Origin: Oscillospiraceae bacterium
GTDB taxonomy: Bacteria > Bacillota > Clostridia > Oscillospirales > UBA929
Direction: 5' to 3'
NCBI GenBank assembly: GCA_031265355.1
Contig: JAISCT010000030.1
Location: 1 to 64,000, forward strand
DNA length: 64,000 nt
In this document: positions 50,162 through 58,599 of the stretch, piece after piece
Numbering within the stretch: the first letter of the stretch is position 1
Layout of the letters: the number at the start of each line of letters is the position of its first letter
The notes under the pieces: model-generated
Database searches by the model: none
Told to the model about the DNA's origin: nothing
What the model saw: the letters and a program-made list of their open reading frames with translations, nothing else
Made by a program: the position numbers and the translations under genes

Positions 50162-51244
50162 TTATTTTTCATGCACCACAGTGCTGTCGTCCTTGGTAAA
50201 GTCAACGTCGGCGCCGCCTGTATTCTTCACAGTCACGCCGGTCAGGTTGATCACGGCATTTTCTGTGCCGAACATAAGCGTCTCGGTCACGATTGTGCCG
50301 TTGGCGATATCAATGGTGCATGCACCATCGTACTGATACACAATGCCCACACCATTCGGCAGTTCCAGCGCGAAGCCGTTCAGATCGAAGTTGTGCGGCG
50401 ACCAGATCGAGACATAGTCGGAAGAAATGGGATATTTCCCCGTATACGCTGCCCATTCGTCTTCGGTCATCTCAATGTCGTTCAGGAACACGATGGTGGA
50501 GCCGTCTTTGCCCGTCTTGCCATTTAATAAGGGATCACTGCTTACTAAGGGCTTATTTTCTGGAATCAGCGCAAGCATCAGCTCGTCTATGTTGCTCACG
50601 AAGACGAGAGCGTCGTCGTCGGCCAGTTCCTGGATGCCGCCGATCGTCAGGGTCACGTTATTGAGCGCCAGCTCCTGATAGGCGTTGCCGGCCGTGGCGC
50701 AGAACATATAAGCGAGGCGGTAGTACTGCTTCTCGCCCTTCGCCGTGAAGTGGTTGTAGGCGGTGAAGAAATTGCCGTTGCTGTCGCTCTCCAGGGCCGT
50801 CAGGCTCTGATAGGGAACCGGCTGTGTCCCCTTGCTATCAAGCGCAGTCACTTCTTCCACGTAGAACTTGATGACTTCCGTCAGATTTGTCTCGCCCTTA
50901 TCATAACCAGGGACATTGAGACCCACGCGGAACTTCGTTTTGAGATTGCCCAGATTCTGGATCTCGATGTACTTGGCGTTCTCAAGGCCGGGTTCCCAAC
51001 TCTCCTCTGTGAAGATCGGAGCATCAAAGTCGTGACCTGCTGTCGTATCGGCTACGCCGTCGTCCGTGACGTCATACCATTTGGCGTTGAGTTCCACTGT
51101 GCCTGCTTTGATGACGTTGCCGCTGTTGGTCACCGTGGAGGTGAACCACGCGTAGGTGAGGCCGGCGAAGAGGGTCAGGCACAGCAGCAGTGCCAGGCCG
51201 CTCACCCACAGTTGGGTTTTGCTGTACATCTTCTTGCTTGTCAT
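50162..51244 (-). CDS. TasA-like SipW-dependent exported protein, first gene of the operon
   Basis: A 360-residue protein with a SipW-type signal (QLWVSGLALLLCLTLFAGLT, YAWFTSTVTNSGNVIKAGT), a TasA/camelysin-like head (WEPGLENAKYIEIQNLGNLK, YRLAYMFCATAGNAYQ) to about residue 205, and a shorter strand-turn repeat tail (IVFLNDIEMTEDEW, HNFDLNGFALEL, NAVINLTGVTVKNTGG). It is nearest the promoter and so probably the most expressed subunit. AAGGAG precedes ATG 51244. Confidence 0.8.
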   Translation of the reverse strand: MTSKKMYSKTQLWVSGLALLLCLTLFAGLTYAWFTSTVTNSGNVIKAGTVELNAKWYDVTDDGVADTTAGHDFDAPIFTEESWEPGLENAKYIEIQNLGNLKTKFRVGLNVPGYDKGETNLTEVIKFYVEEVTALDSKGTQPVPYQSLTALESDSNGNFFTAYNHFTAKGEKQYYRLAYMFCATAGNAYQELALNNVTLTIGGIQELADDDALVFVSNIDELMLALIPENKPLVSSDPLLNGKTGKDGSTIVFLNDIEMTEDEWAAYTGKYPISSDYVSIWSPHNFDLNGFALELPNGVGIVYQYDGACTIDIANGTIVTETLMFGTENAVINLTGVTVKNTGGADVDFTKDDSTVVHEK

Positions 51245-51496
51245 GGTTTGTCTTTCTCCTTCTCGAAATGTTTATTTACAACGTCCGCCCTGCGTGAAAC
51301 AGGCGGCGCGCTGCTTTCTCTGTCTGCGCGTCTTCTCTCTGTGCGTCTTCTTTCTTTCGGAGTTCTTGCCAAAAACCGTCGGCTGCCGCCGTGCCCGGAA
51401 AAACGGCCAGATAAAGCACAAATTCCCAAGTAAAAAGATAGGAGTTTGAGTGGCAAATCACCCCTCCGCGAGCAGTTTTTTCCTGCCTCGCCAAAT

Positions 51497-51526
51497 TCCG
51501 ACAAAAACATTATAGCATTTGTCGGA
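51497..51526. promoter_or_regulatory. Inverted repeat across the -10 of the TasA-like operon promoter
   Basis: TCCGACAAA (51497-51505) and TTTGTCGGA (51518-51526) are perfect inverted repeats, 12 bp apart, enclosing the -10 hexamer. The arrangement is that of a repressor operator; the regulator is unknown. Confidence 0.65.
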
Positions 51527-51538
51527 TGGACTTGTCAA
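51509..51538 (-). promoter_or_regulatory. Promoter of the TasA-like operon
   Basis: On the minus strand TTGACA (51533-51538), 18-bp spacer, TATAAT (51509-51514), both perfect hexamers. The leader to the first gene is about 260 nt, CT-rich on the plus strand, with no gene. The rest of 51245-51658 holds nothing else I can support. Confidence 0.85.
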
Positions 51539-51658
51539 GATGAAATAGGGGAAAATATACAAAAAAAGATTATTTTACCTAAAGCGCTTCGGCACAAGTG
51601 TGAATGACGATTCACTCACATCCCATCCGCCCCCGCCGGGCACCGTACACGGAACCAA

Positions 51659-51919
51659 TCAGAGACGTTCCTTGGCATGCTGCCATTTCCGGCGGGTGGC
51701 CAGGCCGCCGCGGAGATGGCGCTCCGCCTTGTTGGCTTCCATCACGTCCCGCACATGGAGATAAAGTGTGCGGTTGTACTGCTGCAGGCGCTCGGACAGA
51801 TCCTTGTGCACGCTGCTTTTGGAGATGCCGAATTTTTGGGCGGCGGCTCTCACCGTCGCTCTGTTTTCTATGATGTATGCCGCCACGCGGCAGGCGCGCT
51901 CCTCGATGTTCCCTTTCAC
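51659..51919 (-). CDS. spoIIID: Sporulation transcriptional regulator SpoIIID
   Basis: An 86-residue DNA-binding protein that acts in the mother cell after sigma-E. It opens KGNIEERACRVAAYIIENRA and has the helix-turn-helix AAAQKFGISKSSVHKDLSER; the basic C-terminal tail is usual. GTG 51919 is chosen because GGAGGGGGAGG lies eight bases upstream; longer frames run into unrelated sequence. It is on the same strand as the TasA-like operon, whose own promoter lies between them. Confidence 0.93.
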   Translation of the reverse strand: MKGNIEERACRVAAYIIENRATVRAAAQKFGISKSSVHKDLSERLQQYNRTLYLHVRDVMEANKAERHLRGGLATRRKWQHAKERL

Positions 51920-52096
51920 AGACAGAGACCTCCCCCTCCATGTCGCCGCCGCGCGGCGCGAAAGGCCGGTCTCCGCACCGTCTCCGGCCCCCACAATATA
52001 TCTATGCCCACGGCCGTCCGACCATGTGCACTTCTGTCCAGGCCCGTAAAAAAATCTGTCCCGAGATGGTTTTCTCAGCGGCCGCGCAAACAAAAA

Positions 52097-52137
52097 GACC
52101 CACTGTATGTTGTAAAAACCACAACATACAGTGGGTC
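52097..52137 (-). terminator. Terminator after trmB
   Basis: A 17-bp perfect stem (GACCCACTGTATGTTGT and complement) with a 7-base loop, followed on the minus strand by TTTTTG. The stem is related to the one at 23093. Confidence 0.9.
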
Positions 52138-52153
52138 CGTCGAACGCCTCCGA

Positions 52154-52822
52154 TCAGACGGGCGGCGTGTCCTCAGCGGCCGTGCCCAACCGGGCCGCAT
52201 ACCGGCAAATGGGCACCCCCTGCGAAGAAAACTTTTCCTCGTACTCGGTCATGACGTCCTCACCCGGATAGGCGGGGTCGGCGTGCCAGTCGACACTGCG
52301 CAGCAGCAGCCGCGCGCCCACAGCCTCAAGCTCCGAAACAGAAAAGTCAAAGAGCGGACGGTTGTCCGTCTTAAAGTGCATCTCACCCTCCGGCCGCAGG
52401 ACAACGCGGTAGAGCCGGAGAAAATTCCGGTGGGTGAGCCGCCGTTTGGCCCGCTTGTTGGAGGGCCACGGATCGCAGAAATTGACGAAGAGCCTGTCGA
52501 TCTCACCGGGCGCAAAGAGGTCGCAGACCGTGGCGGCGTCCCCGCAGATAAACCGCACATTGGCAAGCCCGCGCGCTGTGGCCTTCTCCATGGCCATCAG
52601 CAGCGCCTCCGGCGTCCGTTCCAGCCCGACGAACAGAAGGTCCGGTCGCCTGGCAGCCCACGCACACAAAAAACGCCCCTTGCCGCAGCCGAGCTCCACA
52701 AACAACGCCTGCGCCGGCGGATAGAGCGACAGCCAGCACCCCCGGTACTGGGCCGGGTCCTCCGCCAGTCGGTCCGCCGACACCGCCGCCCAGCGCAGCT
52801 TCAGATTTTTCTTCTTCCGCAT
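52154..52822 (-). CDS. trmB: tRNA (guanine-N7)-methyltransferase TrmB
   Basis: A 222-residue SAM-dependent methyltransferase for m7G46 of tRNA. It has the SAM-binding VELGCGKGRFLCAWA, the GLERTPEALLMA segment, and the family signature NFCDPWPSNKRAKRRLTH, then HFKTDNRPLFDFS. ATG 52822 begins the conserved part; the ribosome binding site is weak. It lies downstream of xerD in the same direction. Confidence 0.93.
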   Translation of the reverse strand: MRKKKNLKLRWAAVSADRLAEDPAQYRGCWLSLYPPAQALFVELGCGKGRFLCAWAARRPDLLFVGLERTPEALLMAMEKATARGLANVRFICGDAATVCDLFAPGEIDRLFVNFCDPWPSNKRAKRRLTHRNFLRLYRVVLRPEGEMHFKTDNRPLFDFSVSELEAVGARLLLRSVDWHADPAYPGEDVMTEYEEKFSSQGVPICRYAARLGTAAEDTPPV

Positions 52823-52919
52823 TCTCAAAAGGAATATCCCCCCGCCGCCCGTCCTCGACCCGCAGCTTCGCAATTATCCACTGATTGTCAATTACCCGTT
52901 GCCCATTATCAACTGTCCG

Positions 52920-53804
52920 TCACGCTCTTGGGTGGGCGCGGTTGTAGACGTCCTTGAGGCGGTGTTTGATCAAGTAGGCGTACACCTGCGTGGAGGAGAT
53001 GTCGGCGTGCCCCAGCATCTCCTGGATCGAGTGCAGGTCGGCGCCGTTTTCCAGCAGGTGCGTGGCAAAGGAATGCCGCAGCGTGTGCGGCGTGATCTGC
53101 TTTGTGATGTGGGCCTTCTCCTGGTACTGCTTGATGATCTTCCAAAACCCCTGGCGGGACATGCGCTCCCCGCTGACATTGACAAAGAGCGCCTGCTCCG
53201 AGAGCCGGTTGATCATCTTGCCGCGGGCCAGCAACGTGTAGTCGGAGAGCGCCCGGATCGCCGCCGGATAGAGCGGGATGATGCGCTCGCGCTGCCCATT
53301 TACGCACTTGATGAATCCGGCGCTCAGGTTGATGTCGCTCAGGTTGAGCGCGACCAGCTCGCTGACGCGGATACCCGTCGCATACAGAAGTTCCAACATG
53401 GCTTTGTCTCGGTAGCCCTTCAGGTCGTTCGTGCGCGGCTGCATGAGCAGCAACTCGACCTCCTTGTCCGTCAGCACCTGCGGGAGCCGGCGGTTCGGCT
53501 GGGCGGGGGAGACGTTCTTGGCCGGGTTCTCCTGGACCACCCCGCGCAGAGACAAAAAACCGTAAAAGCTGCCCAGCGACGCGGCACTGCGCTTGACTGT
53601 GGACACCGACCGCCCCTGGACCGTCATCCACTCTATGTAGGCAAGCACCACGGGCCGCGTCACCTGAGGAAGCGGCAGATGCAGATTTTCTGCCGTATAT
53701 CTCTCAAACTGCATGACGTCCCGTACGTAGGAAGACAGCGTATTTTGCGCCACTTTGCGTTCGTCACGAAGATAAGTTTCATATCGTTGAATCAGATCTC
53801 TCAT
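52920..53804 (-). CDS. xerD: Tyrosine recombinase XerD/XerC
   Basis: A 294-residue site-specific recombinase that resolves chromosome dimers. It has an N-terminal SAM-like core-binding domain and a catalytic domain with Arg in ATGIRVSELVAL, HTLRHSFATHLLENGADLHS, GHADISSTQVY (His and nucleophile Tyr). ATG 53804 follows GAAGGG. The sporulation/cell-cycle neighbours (spoIIM upstream) favour the housekeeping XerD role over a mobile integrase; no att sites were seen. Confidence 0.88.
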   Translation of the reverse strand: MRDLIQRYETYLRDERKVAQNTLSSYVRDVMQFERYTAENLHLPLPQVTRPVVLAYIEWMTVQGRSVSTVKRSAASLGSFYGFLSLRGVVQENPAKNVSPAQPNRRLPQVLTDKEVELLLMQPRTNDLKGYRDKAMLELLYATGIRVSELVALNLSDINLSAGFIKCVNGQRERIIPLYPAAIRALSDYTLLARGKMINRLSEQALFVNVSGERMSRQGFWKIIKQYQEKAHITKQITPHTLRHSFATHLLENGADLHSIQEMLGHADISSTQVYAYLIKHRLKDVYNRAHPRA

Positions 53805-53907
53805 TCCGATTTGCCCTTCTCTCACCAATTGACCGCCGGCGCCGGCGTATAGCCGTCAATTGTTTTTGTTTCTCTTTTAGGTGCCTCTCATATGACCCAT
53901 TTTGCCC

Positions 53908-54540
53908 TCATAGGGGCGGAAGGCAGCTGACGATGAACCGGAGCAGCAGCGGCGTGAGAAACGTCTCGAAGAGCGCCGACAAGCACAGCACCACCGAACA
54001 CAGCGCGAACGGGAGAAAGCAGGCGGCGCCGAAATGACCGGGCGCCGGCGGCCGGCGGGTCGGACCCGCGGCGGCGGTGAGCAGTGCGGCCGAAGCCGCA
54101 ATGCCCCGCAGGGAGACAAGGAATAGACACGGCAGCGTCAGCAGCGCCTGTGCGCCGAAAGCACCCGCGGCCAGCCACAGCCCGCCCGAGCCGAAGGCCC
54201 GCACAAAGGCCGCCACGGCAAAAGAAAGAAAAAACCCCCGCACCGCCGTCACCAGGGGGATGAGCCCCACACCCAGCATCGTAAAGCCCAGCAGAAAGAC
54301 GGCGACGTGGTACTTGAGCGCATTGTACAGCGCCCGCCCCAACAGCGCGCCCGCGGGTCCCTCCGCTTCGAGCAGCAGGCCACGCAAAAAACCGCGCATC
54401 GCCTCCGCCGATGACTCGTCCGCCCGAAAGGTAACCAGGCAGCCGGCCACGGCGCCGCACAAAAACAAGGCCGACAGGACAATCAGTGCGGGCCAGCTGC
54501 GTGCCTCGGGCCGCGCCCATTTCAGGAGCGTTTGTTTCAT
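53908..54540 (-). CDS. spoIIM: Stage II sporulation protein M
   Basis: A 210-residue membrane protein with about five hydrophobic segments (ALIVLSALFLCGAVAG, HVAVFLLGFTMLGVGLIPL, FFLSFAVAAFVRAFG and others). The GF-G-GLIPL-type core is typical of SpoIIM. It works with SpoIID and SpoIIP in peptidoglycan remodelling during engulfment. The spoIIM-xerD order is common in Clostridia and Bacillus. Confidence 0.88.
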   Translation of the reverse strand: MKQTLLKWARPEARSWPALIVLSALFLCGAVAGCLVTFRADESSAEAMRGFLRGLLLEAEGPAGALLGRALYNALKYHVAVFLLGFTMLGVGLIPLVTAVRGFFLSFAVAAFVRAFGSGGLWLAAGAFGAQALLTLPCLFLVSLRGIAASAALLTAAAGPTRRPPAPGHFGAACFLPFALCSVVLCLSALFETFLTPLLLRFIVSCLPPL

Positions 54541-54611
54541 TTGTGGACACCCCTCTCTCTACTGTATATGAGAGAGGAGGCGCCACTATGCCGCGAGGCC
54601 GGCGGTTTGGC

Positions 54612-55412
54612 TCATTGGCTCAGTTCGTATGCGCGCTCGGTGCAGCGCAGCATCGCCCGGTGCAGCGCGCCGTCGAAATCAGCCTCATCCAGCACGGCGA
54701 GCGCCGCTTGGGTGGTGCCGCCGGGCGACGCCACCTCGGCGACCAGCGTCTCCGGCGCGCGGCCTGTCAACAGCATTCGAGCCGAACCCTCCATCGTCCG
54801 GGCTATCAGCGTCAGCGCCGTATCCGGGTCGATCCCCTGTGCCTCCGCGGCCCTCTGCATGACGTCGGCCATGCGGAAAAAGAACGCGGGGCTGGTGCTG
54901 GAGACGCCGATGATCTCATTGAGCTTGTCCTCGTCGAGTACCGTCACGAAGCCTGCGGCGGAGAACAGATCCTGCGCCGTGTGCAGCAGCTCCTTTGGGA
55001 GTCCCTCGCTCCGGGCGATCACGGTGGCGCCGAACCCAAGGGACAGCGGCGTGTTTGGCATCACGCGCACCACGTGGGCCGACGGATCCAAGCGCGCGCG
55101 GAGATAATGCGTGGAAAGGCCCGCCGCGATAGATAGGAAATTTTTTCCATCAGAGACCGGCGCCACCTCTGTGAGCACTGCTTCCATCACCTGCGGTTTG
55201 ACCGCGAGAATGGTGAGCAGACTTTCCTCCACCAGCGCCCGGTTGGACGCGGCCGCACGCACGCCGCGCGCGGTGTGCACGGCCAGCCGGGCCTCGTCTG
55301 GATCGAACATCAGGATATTCTCCGGGGGCATCAGATTTTTGTCAAGAAGGATCCGCACGATGGCCGAAGCCATGTGCCCCGCGCCGATAAAACCCAGCTT
55401 ACTGTTCTCCAC
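54612..55412 (-). CDS. proC: Pyrroline-5-carboxylate reductase
   Basis: A 266-residue enzyme for the last step of proline synthesis. The N-terminal Rossmann motif is KLGFIGAGHMASAIV, followed by AVKPQVMEAVL, VMPNTPLSLGFGATV and the C-terminal signature EVASPGGTTQAALAVL. GTG 55412 is chosen because the Rossmann strand starts there and GGGAG lies about nine bases upstream. Confidence 0.94.
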   Translation of the reverse strand: MENSKLGFIGAGHMASAIVRILLDKNLMPPENILMFDPDEARLAVHTARGVRAAASNRALVEESLLTILAVKPQVMEAVLTEVAPVSDGKNFLSIAAGLSTHYLRARLDPSAHVVRVMPNTPLSLGFGATVIARSEGLPKELLHTAQDLFSAAGFVTVLDEDKLNEIIGVSSTSPAFFFRMADVMQRAAEAQGIDPDTALTLIARTMEGSARMLLTGRAPETLVAEVASPGGTTQAALAVLDEADFDGALHRAMLRCTERAYELSQ

Positions 55413-55648
55413 CGATCCACACTCCCGTCCCCGGGGCACCGCGGCCCCGGACCCGTCGACATGTTTTTGCCACGCGCTTGGCACAGACCTGACACACCCC
55501 TTGCGCGCCCTTGACATAACCAACAGCAATAATACTATACGGCATGGCCGCCGAAATAGCAAGGAGCAAAAAGCCCTCCGCCGTGTTTTTGGCGAGATGC
55601 ACGAAATATTATGTCAACAGTGTTATGTAAATCTCGCAACAAAGGCCA

Positions 55649-55690
55649 ACATTTAGGCGGCCCCGGAACAATCCGGGACCGCCTAAATGT
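55649..55690. terminator. Hairpin between scfB and proC
   Basis: ACATTTAGGCGG (55649-55660) pairs with CCGCCTAAATGT (55679-55690) with an inner CCGG/CCGG. The T-run is weak. The rest of 55413-55797 holds only this and a 73-bp repeat copy. Confidence 0.6.
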
Positions 55691-55718
55691 CGGTTTCGAA
55701 GTAACTGCCAACCGCATT

Positions 55719-55791
55719 AGTACCTTGTTGCCGCGAAGCGGCAACAAAAAACAAGAATTTGGGTTGTGGGTTGCAGGTGCAACCCACATTA
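55719..55791 (-). repeat. 73-bp double-hairpin repeat, copy 3
   Basis: Same element as at 5653, in the sense orientation of the minus-strand genes. It ends six bases after the scfB stop. Together with copy 4 it brackets scfA-scfB as direct repeats. Confidence 0.9.
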
Positions 55792-55797
55792 GTTGCC

Positions 55798-57117
55798 TCA
55801 GCGGTCGACGGCCATCAAGATAGCGCACTCAAGGCGCTTTTTTTGCATCTCACAGCCGAGGGCATAGCACCCGTCGAGGGCGCCGGTGGTATTCAGGGCG
55901 GAAGCCGCGCAGCCGCCGCTGCAAAAATATTTGGCCCAGCAATCGCGGCAAGACGGTTTGCTCGTCACCGTAAGAGCAGCAAACCGCGCGGCAATGGCCG
56001 GGTCAAGACGGCCCTCGCGGACGGAACCCATCCGGTAGGCCTCACGGCCGACGAACTGGTGGCAGGGATAGAGATCTCCCTCCGGCGTGACGGCGGCGTA
56101 CTCGAAACCGGCGCCGCAGCCGCGCAGCCGCTTGTACACACACGGCCCCTGTGTGAGATCGACTTGGAAGTGGAAGAACGAGACGTCCTCTCTCCCTCTG
56201 AGTGCGGCAGCCAACCGGTCATAGGCCGCAAAGACGGCGGGCAGATGCTCCGTACGGAGCGCCAACGGGTGCCCTTCCGGCAGCACAACCGGCTCCATCG
56301 AGAGGTGCTTGAACCCCAGCGAGGCCAGATACAGCGCGTCGGCGGCGAAGTCCGGGTTGCGCGCCGTGAAGGTGCCGCGTACATAATAATCCCGGGTCCG
56401 CCGCGCTGTCAGCGCCTGGATCCCCGGCAGGACTTTCTCGTAGCTGCCCTCCCCCGCCGCCGTTTTGCGTAGCGCGTCGTGGACGCCGGGACGTCCGTCG
56501 AGGGACAACACCACATTGTCCATCTCCCGGTTTAAAAAGTCGATGGACTTGTCGTCGAGCGCCAACCCGTTTGTCGTCAATGTAAAGCGAAAGCGCTTGC
56601 CCCACTCGGACTCGTGCGCACGGGCATAATCCACTGTGCGGCGCACCGTATCGAGGGCCAGCAGCGGTTCTCCGCCGAAAAAATCGATCTCCAGATTCCG
56701 GCGCGCGCCCGAATGCCGCACGAGCATATCGATGGCGGCCCGCGCCGTGTCGAAGTCCATCGTAACGCGCGCGCCGCCGTAGTCTCCGGTCTGCGCGAAG
56801 CAGTAACCGCAGCGCAGGTCGCAGTCGTGGGACACGTGCAGACACAGCGCCTTCAAAAGCCCCGTGGGCGGCGTCAGCTCAGAGGCCGGCGCAAACAACA
56901 GCCCCTGGCTGTACAGCTCGTACCATTCACGCCAAGCCGCGTCCGTCTCCGCCGGCGCGGCACAAGCGGCCTGCGCTGCCTCCGATGGGCACGCCGGAGG
57001 CATAGGCAACCGGATATGCGGCAGCAAGGCCCACGAGAGCTCATCCGCCAAATGGACCGCCCCGCTCTCCACATCGAGCACCACGTGATGCCCCCACCCG
57101 GAGAAAGTATGGATCAT
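55798..57117 (-). CDS. scfB: Radical SAM SCIFF peptide maturase
   Basis: A 439-residue radical SAM/SPASM enzyme that forms thioether cross-links in the SCIFF peptide. The [4Fe-4S]-SAM motif is CDLRCGYC (Cys99, 103, 106); DFFGGEPLLA follows; the SPASM cysteines are in CRDCWAKYFCSGGCAASA and GCYALGCEMQKKR. The opening MIHTFSGWGHHVVLDVESGA is typical. It starts eight bases after the precursor gene scfA. The pair is nearly universal in Clostridia; the biological role of the peptide is still open. Confidence 0.94.
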   Translation of the reverse strand: MIHTFSGWGHHVVLDVESGAVHLADELSWALLPHIRLPMPPACPSEAAQAACAAPAETDAAWREWYELYSQGLLFAPASELTPPTGLLKALCLHVSHDCDLRCGYCFAQTGDYGGARVTMDFDTARAAIDMLVRHSGARRNLEIDFFGGEPLLALDTVRRTVDYARAHESEWGKRFRFTLTTNGLALDDKSIDFLNREMDNVVLSLDGRPGVHDALRKTAAGEGSYEKVLPGIQALTARRTRDYYVRGTFTARNPDFAADALYLASLGFKHLSMEPVVLPEGHPLALRTEHLPAVFAAYDRLAAALRGREDVSFFHFQVDLTQGPCVYKRLRGCGAGFEYAAVTPEGDLYPCHQFVGREAYRMGSVREGRLDPAIAARFAALTVTSKPSCRDCWAKYFCSGGCAASALNTTGALDGCYALGCEMQKKRLECAILMAVDR

Positions 57118-57125
57118 TCCAAAAG

Positions 57126-57275
57126 TCAGTCCTTCTTTTTTTGCTCGCAACGTTGGTTGGCTACGGTGCAAGACGTCTTGCAAGCCGACTGGCACGAGGT
57201 TTGGCACTCGCCGCAGCCGCCGCCGGAGGCGCTCTGCTTCAGTGTGGCTCCGCTGATAGTCCGGATGTGTTTCAT
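57126..57275 (-). CDS. scfA: SCIFF ribosomal peptide precursor
   Basis: A 49-residue gene with six cysteines (positions 21, 24, 28, 32, 36, 43), the six-cysteines-in-forty-five-residues pattern that names the family. It begins MKHIRTISGATLKQ and has CGECQTSCQSACKTSC, ending in a lysine-rich tail. AGGGGGAAA lies about six bases before ATG 57275. It directly precedes its maturase gene. Cys/Thr/Ser spacing fits thioether cross-linking in the maturase. Confidence 0.95.
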   Translation of the reverse strand: MKHIRTISGATLKQSASGGGCGECQTSCQSACKTSCTVANQRCEQKKKD

Positions 57276-57311
57276 GACGATTTCCCCCTGTGTAAAACAC
57301 TTTTACTGATC

Positions 57312-57384
57312 AGTACCTTGTTGCCGCGAAGCGGCAACAAAAAACAAGAATTTGGGTTGTGGGTTGCAGATGCAACCCACGTTA
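57312..57384 (-). repeat. 73-bp double-hairpin repeat, copy 4
   Basis: Same element as at 5653, sense to the genes, 36 bp upstream of scfA and 28 bp after the TIGR04086 gene. One base in the hairpin 1 loop differs. Confidence 0.9.
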
Positions 57385-57412
57385 GGGTCTGGAGGTCGGC
57401 TCTGTCCGTCTG

Positions 57413-57862
57413 TCAGCGGCGGCGCCGCTGTTTGGGTGCGGCCAACAGACCGCCGCCGCTGCCGCCGGCCAATGTAGCCAACAACAGCGCGCCCGCCCCT
57501 GAACCGGGGTGCAGACGCCACAACAACACCGCGCCGAACAGGTAGAGCGCGATAAAAAACAGCGCGCCGAGCAACAACCCGGCGACCGGCGGGCGGCCGC
57601 CAGTCAGGCGAACCCCGGAACACCCGAACACCAAGGCGCCCAGACCTCCGGCGCCCACCGGCCACACACCGAGCGCGGAGGGCGGCAGCACCTCGCCGGA
57701 GATCAGCAGCGCCCCTGCGCAAACGAGCGCCAACGATACGGCCAGACTGACGCCCAGACGAACAAACAGCCTCTTGGCCACATGCTCCCCTTTGGATGCT
57801 GCGCCATCACGCGGCGTGCGTGCGTGCGCCAACTGACGCTCGCGTGCCCTTGGGTCCGGCAT
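57413..57862 (-). CDS. TIGR04086-family membrane protein
   Basis: A 149-residue protein with four hydrophobic segments (SLAVSLALVCAGALLISG, GAGGLGALVFGCSG, AGLLLGALFFIALYLFGAVLLW, ALLLATLAGGSGGG) and an Arg-rich C-terminus. Position between yajC and scfA matches the small membrane family found there in Clostridia. GAGGGAGGGG lies five bases before ATG 57862; a GTG 28 codons later would start just before the first helix. Function unknown. Confidence 0.75.
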   Translation of the reverse strand: MPDPRARERQLAHARTPRDGAASKGEHVAKRLFVRLGVSLAVSLALVCAGALLISGEVLPPSALGVWPVGAGGLGALVFGCSGVRLTGGRPPVAGLLLGALFFIALYLFGAVLLWRLHPGSGAGALLLATLAGGSGGGLLAAPKQRRRR

Positions 57863-57956
57863 CGCGACCCCTCCCTCTCGATGAGCTTTGTCGTCTCATC
57901 CTATGCGAAGGAAGAGGAACGTATGTGCCAAAACACGGGTTCGCGCGACGCCGGAC

Positions 57957-58310
57957 TCACTCGGCGGGCTGTGCGCCCTTCGAGGAGATGGCCCAGCGCA
58001 TGATTTTGATCTTGACCTTGTCCGCGCCGGTCTCCAGGGTAACGGCGTCGTCCTTGATGGCGACGATACGCCCCACAAGACCGCCGATCGTGGTGATCTC
58101 GTCGCCCACGATAAGTTCGTTGCGCAGCTTGGCCGCCGCCTTTTTCCGCTTGCTCTCGGGCCGGATGATCAAAAAGTAGAAGACAACTGCGAGCAACGGC
58201 AACATGAGCATCCCAAGCAGATTGTTGCCCCCCACCCCCGCGTCCGCTGCTGCGGCGCCGTCCGTCGCCGCAGCCCACAGCGCTCCGCTGTGGATCCAAG
58301 ACAAAAGCAT
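57957..58310 (-). CDS. yajC: Preprotein translocase subunit YajC
   Basis: A 117-residue Sec accessory protein with one membrane helix (NNLLGMLMLPLLAVVFYFLI) followed by the cytosolic motif IRPESKRKKAAAKLRNEL and IVGDEITTIGGLVGRIV. GGGAGGAA precedes ATG 58310. The N-terminal Ala/Gly-rich stretch before the helix is longer than usual. Confidence 0.92.
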   Translation of the reverse strand: MLLSWIHSGALWAAATDGAAAADAGVGGNNLLGMLMLPLLAVVFYFLIIRPESKRKKAAAKLRNELIVGDEITTIGGLVGRIVAIKDDAVTLETGADKVKIKIMRWAISSKGAQPAE

Positions 58311-58531
58311 GGTGTTCCTCCCCAAATCACAAAATGTGGCCGGCGCCCCATCGGTCGTCCGGCCATACAGACCCTGCCGCGCCCGGCGCGGGCCCGTCAG
58401 TCATCTATTTACTATATACTGTTGCCGCAGAGATTGCAAGCCTTTTTGCGAGAAGGTCCGCCAAAAGTTCCGCCAAATCCGGCGCGGAGGATGCTTTCAA
58501 AAAGGGAAAATTTTACGGCGAGGCACATTGG

Positions 58532-58560
58532 TTGAAAGTCTACGTAAAATGTGGTATATT
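58532..58560 (+). promoter_or_regulatory. Promoter of the diguanylate cyclase gene
   Basis: TTGAAA (58532-58537), 17-bp spacer, TATATT (58555-58560). Transcription would begin about 33 bases before ATG 58600, which supports that start. Confidence 0.7.
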
Positions 58561-58599
58561 ATCCTTACACAGTGGAAATGGGGTGAATGCACTATCACT

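Noticed and set aside
52920..53804. XerD-like gene as integrase of a mobile island
   Set aside because: Neighbours are spoIIM, trmB and proC, a chromosomal setting; no attachment repeats or phage genes are seen.
58204..58599. Upstream extension of the diguanylate cyclase frame
   Set aside because: It overlaps yajC on the other strand and precedes the promoter at 58532-58560.
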